A stretch of DNA of 64,000 nucleotides from Numida meleagris (Eukaryota > Chordata > Aves > Galliformes > Numididae), in contig NC_034409.1 in assembly GCF_002078875.1 (NCBI RefSeq), positions 17,755,726 to 17,819,725 on the forward strand. The letters are read 5' to 3'. Positions 36,139 to 48,900 of this stretch are shown one piece after another. Position numbers and translations under genes: made by a program. How positions within the stretch are numbered: the first letter of the stretch is position 1; each line of letters begins with the position of its first letter. Below the pieces are notes generated by a model. The model saw only the letters and a program-made list of their open reading frames with translations. It searched no databases and had not been told where the DNA came from.

Positions 36139-36518
36139 CCCATTGTTGGAGAGCAGGTTGCTCGGCAGCACGTAGCTACTGATTGACTAGTGATTTACCA
36201 ATGATGTAATCCTAAGATGTGTGGAGTGTGGTGTTTTCCAGAGTGTTCTAGTATTCATAGTATTCTGTATCCATAGTGTTGTAGTTAACAACATATCCCA
36301 TATATGGAAATAACTCGGGCAACGACATTGTTAGCGCGCACGTTGCATAGAGCCTGTATCCCTGGACCTTGTATCCCTGGAAGCAAGTATGCTATATAAG
36401 ATGGTGTGTTGCTACAATAAAGTTGGACGCTACTCATACTGAGTTGTCTTGCGTTCCCCACGCGAGTACCGGTAGGGCAACCCTTTTGGGGAAACTTGGG
36501 GCATTCCCCAACACCCAT
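36139..36518 (+). mobile_element. Solo LTR with 5-bp target duplication
   Basis: The LTR is 36144-36513 (370 bp). It starts TGTTGG and ends CCAACA, a perfect 6-bp terminal inverted repeat. CCCAT flanks it exactly at 36139-36143 and 36514-36518. A TATATAA box (36393-36399) and an AATAAA (36416-36421) are in the order expected for U3-R. No internal retroviral sequence is present. It differs from the other LTR families here. Confidence 0.92.
36393..36399 (+). promoter_or_regulatory. TATA box of the LTR
   Basis: TATATAA, followed after 17 bp by AATAAA at 36416-36421. This is a compact U3/R boundary. Confidence 0.65.
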
Positions 36519-39500
36519 ATGTCCAAGCTTACCAAAAAAAGATACAATTTTGTATTCAGATTCTATCTTAGTCAAACACTTCTCCAACACATTTGCAGCC
36601 AGGAATTTTAATCGAAAGCTAATAGCCACCACCATGGTTGTCAACATGCCATTGCGCATAGTCTTGCAGAACATCTGCCTAAGTACCTGGAAGAATTCTC
36701 TTTATTGTCATTTAACTGAGATAAAGGTATGTTTCTTGTTTCTGTTTACACTAAACACTGCCTGGTGTCAACAGGAAGATGTATATATGGGTGTATCTGC
36801 CTTTTTCACATCCTTAAGGAATGTCTTGGCCTTTAAATATAGAGCAAACATAGGTTTCAAAGAAAACATATAAGTAGAAACGGGGAAAAAATATAAAGGT
36901 ACTTTTTAAGACTTGTAATTGCTGTGTTTGCTGTTTTGACTGTTTTATCCTTTAGAGGGAAGTTGATCTAAATACAGTCCTAGGCAGACCCCCTCAGTGG
37001 TTTGGCTAGCTTAGGCTCTTCTCACAGCAAGTTTCCAAACTAACTTTTAAAATTATGCCAGAAAAGGTTTCTTTTGTGAATTTTACTGAGGGAGTACTTA
37101 CTGTATGGTTTGATTTCTGCAGACAAAAGGAGGCAGAGCTACATTCAAAGTTCTGCTATCAGTCATGGTGTCAAGATATTCTGAGTCCCAGACACCTAGA
37201 GGTAAGTGCATGAAGCATGGTGCAGGTTACACAGATACACAATTTTGAGGCAATGTATAAATCTTTAGTGAGTTCTTTTAAACCACTGACCAAAAGGTTT
37301 GTATAACATTTCAATCCTGAAAGTATTTTTTTTTTTTTAAGAAAGTGTAGTTAGCTACTTAAAAAGAACCTGAGAACTTCAAATGATCAGCGCTATATCA
37401 CTTGTGCCTTGAAGGCAATAGCCTCAAAAAGGCTGTAGTTAAATTGCCTTTCTATCCTACATTTTCAAGTTTACAGTTAATAAAAATATGATTTCAGTTA
37501 TATGGCTATGTCTGGTCATGAGCCTTATTAGGCATATTCTAATCTATATAGATTCAGTTTGAAAGTTACAAAAGATAGATGCAGCCCTTGAAATGGCAAC
37601 ACACATTGCCTGCAAAAGCTCATCACAATTCAGATCCGAACAATGTAAAATGTATGTCTGTTGACTGTAAAGACAACCTAGTCCATTAGTAAAGACACTG
37701 TTCCATTAATACTATCCCTAACATGAGCATCATGTTTTCTAGCTACTCTAAGACTACAGCTCAAAAAGTCACCAGGTGTTAGGCCTATTTACTTTAATTT
37801 GCTGACCATTCAAGAAAAAGCCAGTGACTAACAACACTCATACTGCGGTGTTGTGATGGTAGTATTACTCATCTAAATGCAAATCAGCTTCTGAAACTGC
37901 GATGCCCATCTTCCACTCAAAATTTATCACTACAGAGAAAAAAAAAAAAAGTTAAATCTTCCAAACCTTTCTGTTTTATCTTTAAATATTTATGCTAATT
38001 TAGAATAAGAATAATAAAAAAGTTATTTTTAAGGGTCACTGCATTACTCTTGGGCTCTTTTACTTCTGTGGAAAAAATGCTTAGAGAGATAGATCAGGTA
38101 AATCTAAGAAGTTCTCTACCATTTACCACAACTAGAGGAGGAAATTGTCTAAATATGCAGGTATAGTATTGATTTTAAATTTATTTTCCTTATCTTTGCT
38201 CAGGGCAAGAAAAGTACTAAATTGCATTTTAATTAAATAAGAAAACGAAACGTTCATTGTTATAGACTTACCTATTTACATCTGCCTCCTCAGATTTAAT
38301 GCCAAGTTAATATATCTCTGGATAAACAAAATACATAGTCAGTATTGGACTTGAGAAGTAATTTTAAACAGTTCAGTGCAATCTCGAAAGAACTAAAGAA
38401 ATGAGACTCTGAATGTGCTGTGGGGTACAAATAAATGCTTGATGAAAGATTTGTTCTCCAGGAACTGTAACTACCCACAACGGGAGCAACAATAACAATC
38501 ATAATAAAAAAATTGAGTGAAGAGGCAACAAATGTGATGCTATTGCTATTAAGAACAAAAGCAACAACAATAATAATACAATCTTAACTTACACCATTTA
38601 TAATCATCGTTAGCTCTAACCTTTTTCCACTTCTCTTTTTTTTTCTTCAGATAGTATATCAGACCACAAAAAAAAAAAAAGTTCACCTTTGTTCTTTAAA
38701 GATCTTCAATTCAGTCATCTACCTTGTAAATAATTCTACTTGTATCCTGAATTTATTGTGAATGTAAACAATATCAAAAAGTTAAAAGTCTGATGTTGGA
38801 AATATTAAAGAAGATGATTTATTTCTGAATTCCAGACGGGCTTAAGGTAAGTGGTATGACTTTCAGGTATAATAAGATTTTTAGACACATTTATTAGAAA
38901 GAGCAAAATTGGGATGACAAAATCATAGGCCACTTGTCATTTCAGACATAAACATGGTTATTTATTACACTGCAACTGATTTCTGCATCTCTGTAAAAAA
39001 TTAGCCCATTTGAACTAAACCATTCAATCATTTATTTGTACATATTTATGTGTTTATTTGTTTTATTTGTATATGCACACAGGAATTTTCTTTAAATATA
39101 TTGGATAAAAATTTTTTAAGGATATCCTAATTCTCATTTGAACAGTTTTGAGTCGGGGTCCAGATTCTGTTTCTTTTTTTATAACGAAAAATCACCTGAG
39201 TGATAAACTTACCCTCAGATTTGTCCCTTTGCAACAGCCATCAGATATAACTCCAGAGGAAATGGCGTAACTCTGGACTGCTTTCTACCCAGAGAGACAG
39301 GATTTAGTGAACTTACATCTGAGCTACAGCTTGTACTTCTGATATATCCCCCATTAATAATGCTGCCATGTCGCTGAAGGATTTCAGAGCTTTATGTCTC
39401 ACAGTTTCATGTTTCAGCTCTTCCTAGAGAAGATGCCAGCTCAGGTCTTACTAGCATTTTCAGCTGCCGTCTTTTTCCTCAATAGAACTTCAGTTGAACC

Positions 39501-40012
39501 AAATTGATTGTTCTACTCACATGCTGTTGTTTTTTTTTGTTGTTTTTTTTTTGTGAGTGTGTGTGTGTATGTGTGTGTGTGTGACAGAGAGTGTGTTAAG
39601 CAGGCAGTGTTAATATAATGAGATGTGTTAACACCAGAATATAAGCAGAAGACTATACACACATAAATCAATCAATCAATAAATATATACAGGGCATAAT
39701 ACAGGGGTAAGTGGTTAAAACAGGGTTAATAGAGTGAGACTATAACAAAATAGTGCACAAACACAAACCAGGAAGTATTATTTGTCCTGAGGAATATACT
39801 GGCTGACAAATAAGACAGAGAACTACACAAAGTTGCTTAAAATCACATTTTAATTCTGGAATTTCTGAGCTTTGAAATGATAACATCTTTTCAACATCTT
39901 GCCCTCATTCTACTGCATTATCCAACCCAAGCATTAACAACTGCTAACTGAGGTATCTGTTATTAAAAAAAAATAAATTGCATGCTTTCAAAACACAGGC
40001 ACTTACATAAAA
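36519..40012. other. AT-rich sequence, no gene seen
   Basis: It contains a (GT)n microsatellite at 39557-39583 and a short (AATC)n run near 39666-39680. Other parts are unclassified. Confidence 0.5.
39557..39583. repeat. (GT)n microsatellite
   Basis: Dinucleotide GT repeat with one TAT interruption. Confidence 0.93.
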
Positions 40013-40130
40013 GAATCATAGAATAGTTTGAGTTGGAAGAGACCCTTAAAGGCCATCCAGTCCAACTCTCCTGCAATGAACAAGGAGATCTGCTGCTAGA
40101 TCAGGTTGCTCAGAGCCCAGTGTCACCTCC
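40013..40130 (-). mobile_element. CR1 LINE 3' part, split by a later insertion
   Basis: The antisense CR1 tail starts at AATCATAGAATAG and continues through GAGTTGGAAGAGACCC and CCATCCAGTCCAACTC to CAGAGCCCAG. CR1 similarity then stops and resumes at about 40676, so the two pieces belong to one insertion. Confidence 0.9.
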
Positions 40131-40675
40131 TGCCAAGGATTAAGGCAAAACAATACTCAGGATCCATACATAAGAGGAAAAAGGAGATTTCAGCAAAAGG
40201 TTTATCCTGCATGCATTGGCCCTACCTACCTAAGATGTGAGGTTTTAAAGGAAATTCGAGTTAGTCTTACATTACTTAACAGCTTTAAGGGAAAGAGAGA
40301 AAGGAAAAACGAAAGAGAAGTGAAAGGGAGTCCAGCTCCAGCCTGCCAACAGGAGTGCTCTCTGTGGCAAAGGAGGGCAGCAGCAGCAGGGAAAGAAAAA
40401 GAGCTACCCCCACAGCCCATATTTATAGTACGAAAACAAAAGAGGAAAGTATGGTCCCCTTTCAGCCCCTTTGTGAAACTGCAGTTGGCTTCAGTCTCAT
40501 GGCTGATTGAGACACTGGGCACCAGCCAAACCAAAGAGGTGACACCAGGCCCCCTCCCACAACTGATGGGTTTCTTGGGCATTGTTCTGGGCTCTTCCAG
40601 GAGTGTCTGAGGCATCAACTTTCAAGGCATTGCTTGAACGTATGGGTCAATACGTGCCCTGGCTTGTCTCATGCA
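40131..40675 (-). mobile_element. LTR-like insertion inside a CR1
   Basis: About 545 bp interrupts the CR1. It starts TGTCACC and ends ATGCA, so it has TG...CA ends. Read on the minus strand it holds a TATA-like TATAAATATG (from CATATTTATA near 40420), and its right part is GC-richer. These fit a solo LTR in antisense. A clear target duplication was not found; a CACCT repeat at 40134-40138 and 40674-40678 is the nearest direct repeat. The edges are therefore approximate and the class unconfirmed. Frames inside it are not host genes. Confidence 0.5.
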
Positions 40676-40838
40676 CCTGATCTGGCCTGACCTTGAATGT
40701 CTCCTGGGATGAGACATCTACCACCTCTCTGGGCAACCTGTTCCAGTGCTTCACTACGCTTACCAGAAAATAAAACTTTCTCCTTATATCCAATCTAATC
40801 CTCTCCTCTTTTAGTCTGAAACCATTTCCCCTTGTTTA
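40676..40838 (-). mobile_element. CR1 LINE, upstream part of the split copy
   Basis: It continues the ORF2 C-terminal region in antisense (GACCTTGAATGTCTCCTGGG, CTCTCTGGGCAACCTGTTCC) and ends near CCATTTCCCCTTGTTT. Confidence 0.92.
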
Positions 40839-43294
40839 GTCTCATAAGTTGGTTTCAGGCTTGCTCTGCTTTTACAATGGGAGGGATTTTTCTCCCCAGA
40901 CCCCTGCCTAAAAGTTCAGGGATATGACACACACAGTATTTTATAATTTTTTTTAATGATTTTATTTCCTAAATGTTTTAGACATTTTAGAATGTTTACT
41001 TGTTCTTATTTAATCCTACATTTGATGGTACAAAATGAAATTCTAAATAAGGTATTAATGAAACATTAATTATTGAAAATTACTGTATTTTCCATGTAGA
41101 ATTTTGAACTCTTTTGCTGAATATACAGATGGCTTAGCAAAAGCTTTTAAAAGGATACCACTTCTAGTCATAATTTGATTTAATGAAGAAAAAACTTACA
41201 GAATAAAATAATTGAAAAATATCTTTCAATACTTTTCAACATTTTTTTTAAATTTTGAAACACTGATTCATTTTAAGATCTTTTTTAAATTGAATTTGTA
41301 CTAGAATTAAAAACTACAAAAAGAAAAATATTTAATAAAGCATCTAGTTCTGATGCAAGAGTACTTAATTGTATCTAAACCAAAATATTTCAAAGATTTC
41401 ATTTCATTTGGAAAATGAAAATATTATTTCTTCTTATTATACTAAAGTTCTTATTATATTAAAGTTCAAACTTTAATAAAACTTTAATAAAAATGAAATT
41501 CAAATATAACTATGGATCCATGAGTATACTATAATTTCTGCAAGCTTTCTTTTACAATAAGATATAGAATTGTGATATTTAGCAAAGAATATTTTCATTC
41601 TGAAACAAAAAATTTCAAGGTCTATGCCAAAAAAAAATCTCATAAATTAGTAAATGCAGAGGGGGAGTGGTTAGAAAGGGAACATTTAGGAAACTGAAAA
41701 ATATTCCTTTTCTAAGCAGAAAGGAATTTAGAAAGCAAGCTATAAAAATATTCCTAGCATTATTATCAAATTAGTAAATACATATGATAAAATGTTTATC
41801 CTTAAAATAATTTTAAAAATAGTACTAGCCACAAAATTCTTCATTTTCAATACATTTTTAAGTATCTGCATTTTGAATTCTTATTAATATTCAAATGTAT
41901 TAAATCTATTTAATACTTATCTTCCTATTCCTATAAAATTAAATACATTGTTTTTTACTTGGCTTATTCATTTGAGAATTAATAGTGCACTAATAGTTTA
42001 GAAAAAATAATTTATACATTTCAAGATGTCAGAATGGTTTTGTGTAGTAAAGACCTCAACGCATTTTATATTTTTAATAGCAGATATGTTTAATGGAATA
42101 TACATATATGACTGACAGGCAGAATCTTCAAAACACTGAATACGATCTCTCCTATGACAGCAGAGAAACATAAAGCATTCTCCTCACACATTCTCTTCCC
42201 TGAGGAAGATGTCACACATCCAGGTATCTTATGTAGATCTTATCTTTCCTTGTTAAACAATTTACCATGATACTGTAATAGTAAGAATATTTGCCTGAGG
42301 ATCTTCTACAGCTGCAGAGGTAGACCAGCAATTATGACAAAATTGTTAGCATCATCTCCTCTTCAGGGTCTTAGTTCTTTTCAAAGTAAACTGCTGTCAC
42401 CATCAGAGTAACTGCATTAAAATGATTTGAGGAATTACACTAAATATATATATATATCTAAAAATACTGCTATAGACATTATGGATACTTCACCTCATTG
42501 CTACATCACAGATGAAGTGCTTTAAAATGAATGAATATAGGCTTAGAGTATAAAATACTCAGCAGTGCCAACAGCTAATTCCTACAGAAATATCTTGTAA
42601 TACATTGTTTTCATTTTTACAGTATCTGATTTTGAAAACTTAAAAATAACAGCAGTAATAGTAACATTACTGCTATTATTTATTATTTCAAATAATGCTA
42701 ACATAGTCAGTTACAAGAGCTTAATATCAAGATATCCCTTTTACAAGAGAGAAGCAAATGGAATAGTGTTGAAAGGTAATAATCCCATTTTATTTTGGAT
42801 TTGTGTGGCGAGGCAATCTGTATTTTTCAACCATCATGTTTGTTATACTGAGAAGAAAGCAGAAATACATAAATCTTTTTTGTCTCATTAAAAAAAAAAA
42901 TTAAAAAGAAAACGAGAAAAGGGAAGAAAAAAGAACAAAATTGCTGTATCACAGAACGCTTGTTAAAAAATCCTGAATTATTGAGCACTTTACACAGAGT
43001 AATGCATGCACGAGGAATCCAATGCTCTGAACATACTGCTCATTCACTATGGAGAAGGTGAGGGAGGTCTGTTACAGGCATCCTTGCAACAGTGTCTGAA
43101 TTGTGCAAGCTCCCCATGCCGCTATACTCAGTTCTCAAGTTTTTGTAACAACTGGCTCATTCTCCTAAGCAACCACTCCAGCACAGACATGATGGTCTTT
43201 TATAGTGGTGTTTGCCTTTTCTGAATAGGACAGATAGCACAGACTTATTGAAAACAACTAACAATTAGAGAAAATTGTTTGAGTTTTGGATTTT
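40839..43294. other. Very AT-rich sequence, no gene seen
   Basis: A near-perfect palindrome lies at 41457-41478. Nothing else is recognised. Confidence 0.5.
41457..41478. repeat. 10-bp-arm palindrome within a quasi-palindromic AT block
   Basis: TATTAAAGTT and AACTTTAATA flank a 2-bp centre. Each arm is also partly duplicated outward (ACTAAAGTTC, AAAACTTTAAT), giving a larger imperfect cruciform-prone block at about 41436-41490. Confidence 0.7.
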
Positions 43295-43378
43295 TGGGTG
43301 GTCCTGTGGGGAGCAAGGAGTTGGACCCATTGATCCTTGTTGGTCCCTTCTAACCCGGGATATTCTCTGATTCTATGA
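43295..43378 (+). mobile_element. CR1 LINE 3' tail
   Basis: It shows AAGGAGTTGGACCC, TTGGTCCCTTCTAACCC and the terminal CTGATTCTATGA. Only about 84 bp remains. Confidence 0.85.
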
Positions 43379-43493
43379 GGCATAGATCTAGTTCTAATAA
43401 ATTAAATGTCTTTGTGTGTGTGTTTTTATTTTTTTTTCCCTGTAGAAAACCTATTTGCATTCTATTCCATGTTATCCTATGTATGTCTGCTTT

Positions 43494-43575
43494 GTTTAGA
43501 CTGCAAATTGTTCTGAGCAGGAATTAGGCTTTGCTGCCTCCCGCAAAGCTCAGTGTCCAGCACAATGTTTCTTTC
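43494..43575 (+). repeat. Old L2/MIR-like 3' tail
   Basis: TTTAGACTGCAAATTGTTCT followed by GAGCAGGAATTAGGC, then TCCAGCACAATG, recall the conserved 3' end shared by L2/MIR-type amniote repeats. Recognition rests on motif memory only and divergence is high. Confidence 0.4.
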
Positions 43576-46500
43576 ATTCAAATGAGCTGACCTCTGAGAC
43601 AATAACAAGTCCTTCCTGTGGCAAATCCCACTAAAGGATCACCAGTTTGTCATAGACCATGGATTTCAACCAGTCTTTTAAAGAGTAATGCTCTGTAATG
43701 ATTAGCTATAGCAGAGAGGAGTGCTCCTTGATGTTCTGACTTAAATCTCTCCTTCCTACCCTGTAAGACATTCTACTCATAATTTTTATCCCCAGTAGTA
43801 ACACAGAATGTCTGTGCTGTTTGACGCTCTGAGGAAAAGAGGAGCAAGTCACATGCCTGAATTTGTTATACTGTGACTTACTGGGCTTTCTCTTCCATGT
43901 GATGGATAGGTCAGGCTCCCTCTGGATCATGTTCACATGTGAGGTCACACAGGCTTCTACAGTATGACTTCTAGACCTTTTCCAACACAGACATGAGAGA
44001 GAAGGTTGACCATAAAGCTATGTTTCAGACTGGTGCTTGAAAACTTAAAAAATACAAACTTGTCTCAGAGGGTCTTCTAGATACTCTTTTATGCTAAATG
44101 TGTGTGGTGCTTTGCTGTGTTGCAAATTAACTTGCATTTTTTTTATTTCTGACAGAGAAACATGAAGTCATTGCCCTTAGTCAGTGGGAAGTGGGGAATG
44201 AGTGAAAGCTGTATTGTTGAATATGTTCTTCAAGTTTGTGAAAATACAAATGAATTATCTGAACAAATTCAGTGATGTTGTAAGTTAGCTCTGATATTGG
44301 TAGGGAGACATAGTAATGCACAGGGAAATCACCCAACATGACGAAATGGCTTTTATAGCCACTTCTGAAGGTTCCAAATACCTGTAGCTTCTGCAAGTAG
44401 TAACTTCATGAGCAATCTAATGCTATTTTACATGTGCATGACTTATATAGGATTACTCCTACAGCATAAAAAAAGGGTTAGGCTAAAATATGGACGTAAA
44501 ATAAAACATTTCTTATGGATATGAGAAATGCCCTTTGGAAAATGTAATGTTCGGTTTGAAAAAGAACCATAACCCAAACACTGTTTTTTACATAACATAA
44601 AAACTTTATGTTTTTATTCACGGAGGTTTAATAGTAATAAATGGATAAGAAAACGTGTCTTCAGCATATGGTCAGCCCTCTGTATCTAAGTTAGGCATGA
44701 CTGAAAATAGAGGTTAATAATAAAAATAAAAATTACTGAAGAGTGACCTGGAATGTGAGTTTAAAGTTCAGAGCTACACATAGCATAAATTTTCATTGAA
44801 AGTCTATGAAGACTATTTACCTGATGACATTTTTCTATTCAAGAAAGCTATCCCAGAATGAATATCTAAAATTTAAAAATAAAATTAAAAACTGCAAGAT
44901 CAAAATAGAGTTTTGTAAGCAATAAAATCATATTATTTCAGAGTGATAAAATATTGGCAACAGTAAGCTAAGTATTCCATCTCTATAGTAGTTATAATTA
45001 GAAATACAGTACTTCTAATCATATCTTTCACTATTTTTTTAAGATTGCATAATAAATCATGAGGTTAGCTAAAAGAACGACCTCTCTAATGATCAACAGA
45101 ATCAGTAGATCCTGCTCCCTCTCCACCTACTGGCAACTACTCTATGCTGGTCACTCATCTGAACATTTACAGTGCTTTGGGGACTAACCATAAGCACACG
45201 AGTTCTAAGAAGACTGGATACTGTCATGGTGTTCCTCACCTGCAGTTTTTTTTCTAGACAACACAAGAGAGCACACATAAGGGAAGACAACACTGGGTAG
45301 CTGATGTTGCTGGGAAAGTAAAAGGGCTGTTGAGCAGAAATGATTAAATGTCACAAAGATAGAGGCTTAGTACTCTCAATGGAAAAGTCTGTAAAAGACA
45401 AACAATGGTGGATGGAAACATAAGGCCTTAACTAAGCATAGGCTCTAAAAGTCTGGGGAAAAACAAATGCTAAGAGGCAGGCTTTTGTTTTCATGGCAGA
45501 CTTATGACAGGAAAAAAAGTGATTCGGTCTCCTGAGCAGTTTAACATTATGCATGCTAGTATAAAAAGAATACAAAGTAAAGAGGATAGTTTAGAATTCT
45601 TAGCACATAAGCAAATTTGTAAGTTAAGTGGTATAACAGAGTTCGAGATTAAGGAAATTAACTGTTTTATTCCTGTAGAAATGAACAGCTATTAAAGAAG
45701 ACCATGCCCAGGGGAAAGGAAGCAAGTACACACAAATCAAAGGACTAATGTGAGATAAATGTGTCAAAAATATCTCAGTAGCAAGAAAAGGAAGACAGTC
45801 TCAGTAAATATCTCTTGTAGCATTGTGAGCATAAACAACGTGGTATACGAGCACATCTGCCCCAAAGGCATTATTTGAAAGATGAAGGGAGTCATCAACT
45901 ATATTAAAAAGTTACCAGGGATTTACAAATAAATATTTTGGAAAACAACAACAACAAAAAAAGAACATACAGATTTATATGAGGGATAGATTTCAGGGAG
46001 GGGAGAGACTAGATACAGAAGGATATTTAAAAATTTTGAAATGTTTATTAAATATTAGTAAATTTGCAACTATTGATCCTGCATGCATAGTTCACTGATT
46101 ACTGGTTTGTAAATCAATTAAGTAATTCTGTGTATACTGTGAACTGGGCCATTTTCATCTGGGATAGAGAGGAATAAGAATTTCCTTATTCTCTTCTCTT
46201 TCCTCTTGCCTTCTTCCTACTTGCTTCAAACAGTAGCAGAGTTCAGACGTTGATAACAGGAGATTTTATGTACTTGAATATCCATTGGGAAAAGTCTAGA
46301 TCAAGTAACAGCCCAATAAGTTTATGCAATGTGCTTCTGATGAACTTTTTGATGCAGAAAAAAAACAAGACTGCAACAGAAGTGGATTGCTGCATAAAGG
46401 AGAAAACTGTATCATTAGGTGTATCATGAGGTGGAAAACAATCATGAAAAGAGTTTGTTCTTAGGACAAGAAAGCTGATATTGGCAAGAGTCGGATAACA

Positions 46501-48255
46501 AATATTTATTCTATTTTAGATAAGATAATAAAAGTGTTTATTTTGCAAGTGTATCCTGTAGATAACAAAATAATATTTCAGTAAATTCTACAATTATCTT
46601 GTGAGAGTTCAGACATTTTGTGAATCACTTGACTCAAGAGACTTAACTTGCTATACTGTGTGTAAAAGCCCAAGATTAATGTTTTGATCAGTGATATCTG
46701 AAAGACAGATGCTTTCCGTTGAAAGACTGGACATGAGGTCATTTTGTGTGTCCTTAACTTACTTTGTAGTTGTATCTCCTCTAGCAAGATTTAACAGAAA
46801 TAAAGATTTTGTCACAGTTTCGTGTGAAAAGTTATTTTGTTTTTCTGCTTGCTTGCAAATGTATTTCATATGTAGAAGAGGGTCTGGATATTTTAGTCTA
46901 GATATTTTTATTTGTCATTTGAGCCAATGATGAAGGTATTCCTCTTGATGGCTGCGGCAACATATATTTCATATATTTGTCTACATTTTATTCTTTTAAC
47001 ATAATATTGAATTTCTTCAAGTTTCCCGATTATATGTAACATTAAACCAGTCTGCAAAAGCTGAGTCCTTGCTACAGTACTGAGCAGTGTGGCCTGTTCC
47101 TTGCCTCATACTACACATTTTCATAGCAATTTGAATGACAAATTTGTATACAGGATACTTTTTAACAATTTTGCCAAATGCAATTTCAAATCCAAGATAT
47201 TCTTCTTCCCGTGTTCAGTCTTGTTATAGTATCATATCTTCATGAAAAATTTAAGATACCTGTGTATAAATATTTAAGTAATGAGACAGCAGAACTACCA
47301 CTCAAGTAACTGGGTTTCACTAGAGTTTCACTAGTTGCTGAGATTGAGAGCTGATAGTAATTCTAATAAGGAAAATGATAACTCTAACAAATTTCAATCT
47401 GTATTGAAATTGCCATCAGTTTAGATTTTTTAATGATGAATGTGCAACATTTCACAACATTGAGTTATTGGAATTTTGAAACACTTATTTTACAAAAGAC
47501 TCCTGAAATCTATCCAAGAGTGACAATCACATTTCTGATAAAATCATGGGATATGGCTACACTGTAGAGTGCTCAAGAGTAGGAGCATGTTGTGTCAGCA
47601 GTTGAGTCCACCGATGTTAATATGTCCATTTTATCCACAGTTGTTTTATATTAGAAAAACAAACAAACCAAGTGTCACTAATGTCCTATTAATTTGTAGA
47701 GCTAATCTGTATGGATATTTTACTATAAACAATTATAGTGTAAGGTATGCATAAAACAGTAGGTACTGTGCATCATCTCCCCCAGTGAATAGCTGGCTAT
47801 GACATTTAGAATACTTTTACATATTTTAAGTAGCAGGCCAGTCACTGTGACATGATTAGTGCAATGCAAATTCCTATCTTGGGTAACTGCACTAACTCTT
47901 TGATGTAGAAAAGTGCATAGTACAACTCTATGGTATTTTCCCATCTCTTGAAAACATGCAAGCCAAAAGTAAATGAAACCAATGGTGAGTGTAACTGCTT
48001 GTTTGGCAGAAGCATTGCAAGCTGCTACTGATCCATTTTCTACTGAAGCTGGTTTCCACTCTGAGTAATGGTTTAATTTATTTCAGCTTAGATTGAGCTT
48101 TCTTTCTAGAGAATGTCCATCAGCATTGTGGCCAGGTGTTATAATATTGTGAAAATCTCAGCTTTCTATCTTTTTTTTTTATTCTGTGTGACCTCATAAA
48201 CTTTGATGAGTATCAATGTGAGGATGATGTGTTGTTATATGACACGATGTTCTTT

Positions 48256-48900
48256 TGATACCAAACAACCAATTGATATATGAGGCAAAAGCAGATTTGC
48301 AATGGTTTATTGTAAAAATAAAAGACTATAATAAAACAAGATAAAATAAAAAGGAAGCTTTGCAGGTGATAAGCAAAGAACTTAATCACATAACAAAGAG
48401 GAAAAGTAAAGCATTAAGCAATGGCTAAAGCTCAGGTTGGTTAGATCTCTCACCCCAGGGAGACTACAGGCCAAACCCACTATGCACACTGGTCTCACAT
48501 CTTGCCATCAAGATGTCTTCTGTGCTGGGAAGCCCCTCAAGTCCAGTCAACAAAGGACTACAATTATTAGTTTCTCAGACTGTTTTTTTTAATCATATAC
48601 CAAAGCTGGGAGACCTTTTCACTCATCAGTGAATTTTGTCACCTAATGAGTATGACTCACAGAACTAGACATTTTTGAACATGCCTTGTTTCAGGTTGTT
48701 GCACTGAGTTTGAACAGAACAGTGCAATCCTATTGCATAAGGAGGAACTGGATGACACACTATGCTTTGAGCAAGAGCACTTGTTAACTTACATTAACTC
48801 CTTTTGTTCCAGAAGTGACCCTAGTCACTTCCTATTGCCAATATAAGTGAGCAAAATGTCTCACCACTTCTATAACTCTTCTTCATTTCTCAGCACATCA
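48256..48900 (-). mobile_element. Possible antisense LTR, uncertain
   Basis: From TGATACCAAACAACC the composition changes from the AT-rich background. On the minus strand an AATAAACCATTGC lies near the presumed 3' end, as polyadenylation signals do in avian LTRs. The central part is GC-richer. No target duplication or clear second end was found. Confidence 0.25.

Noticed and set aside
36285..36674. A 129-codon minus-strand ORF
   Set aside because: Antisense to the solo LTR at 36144-36513 and without any domain.
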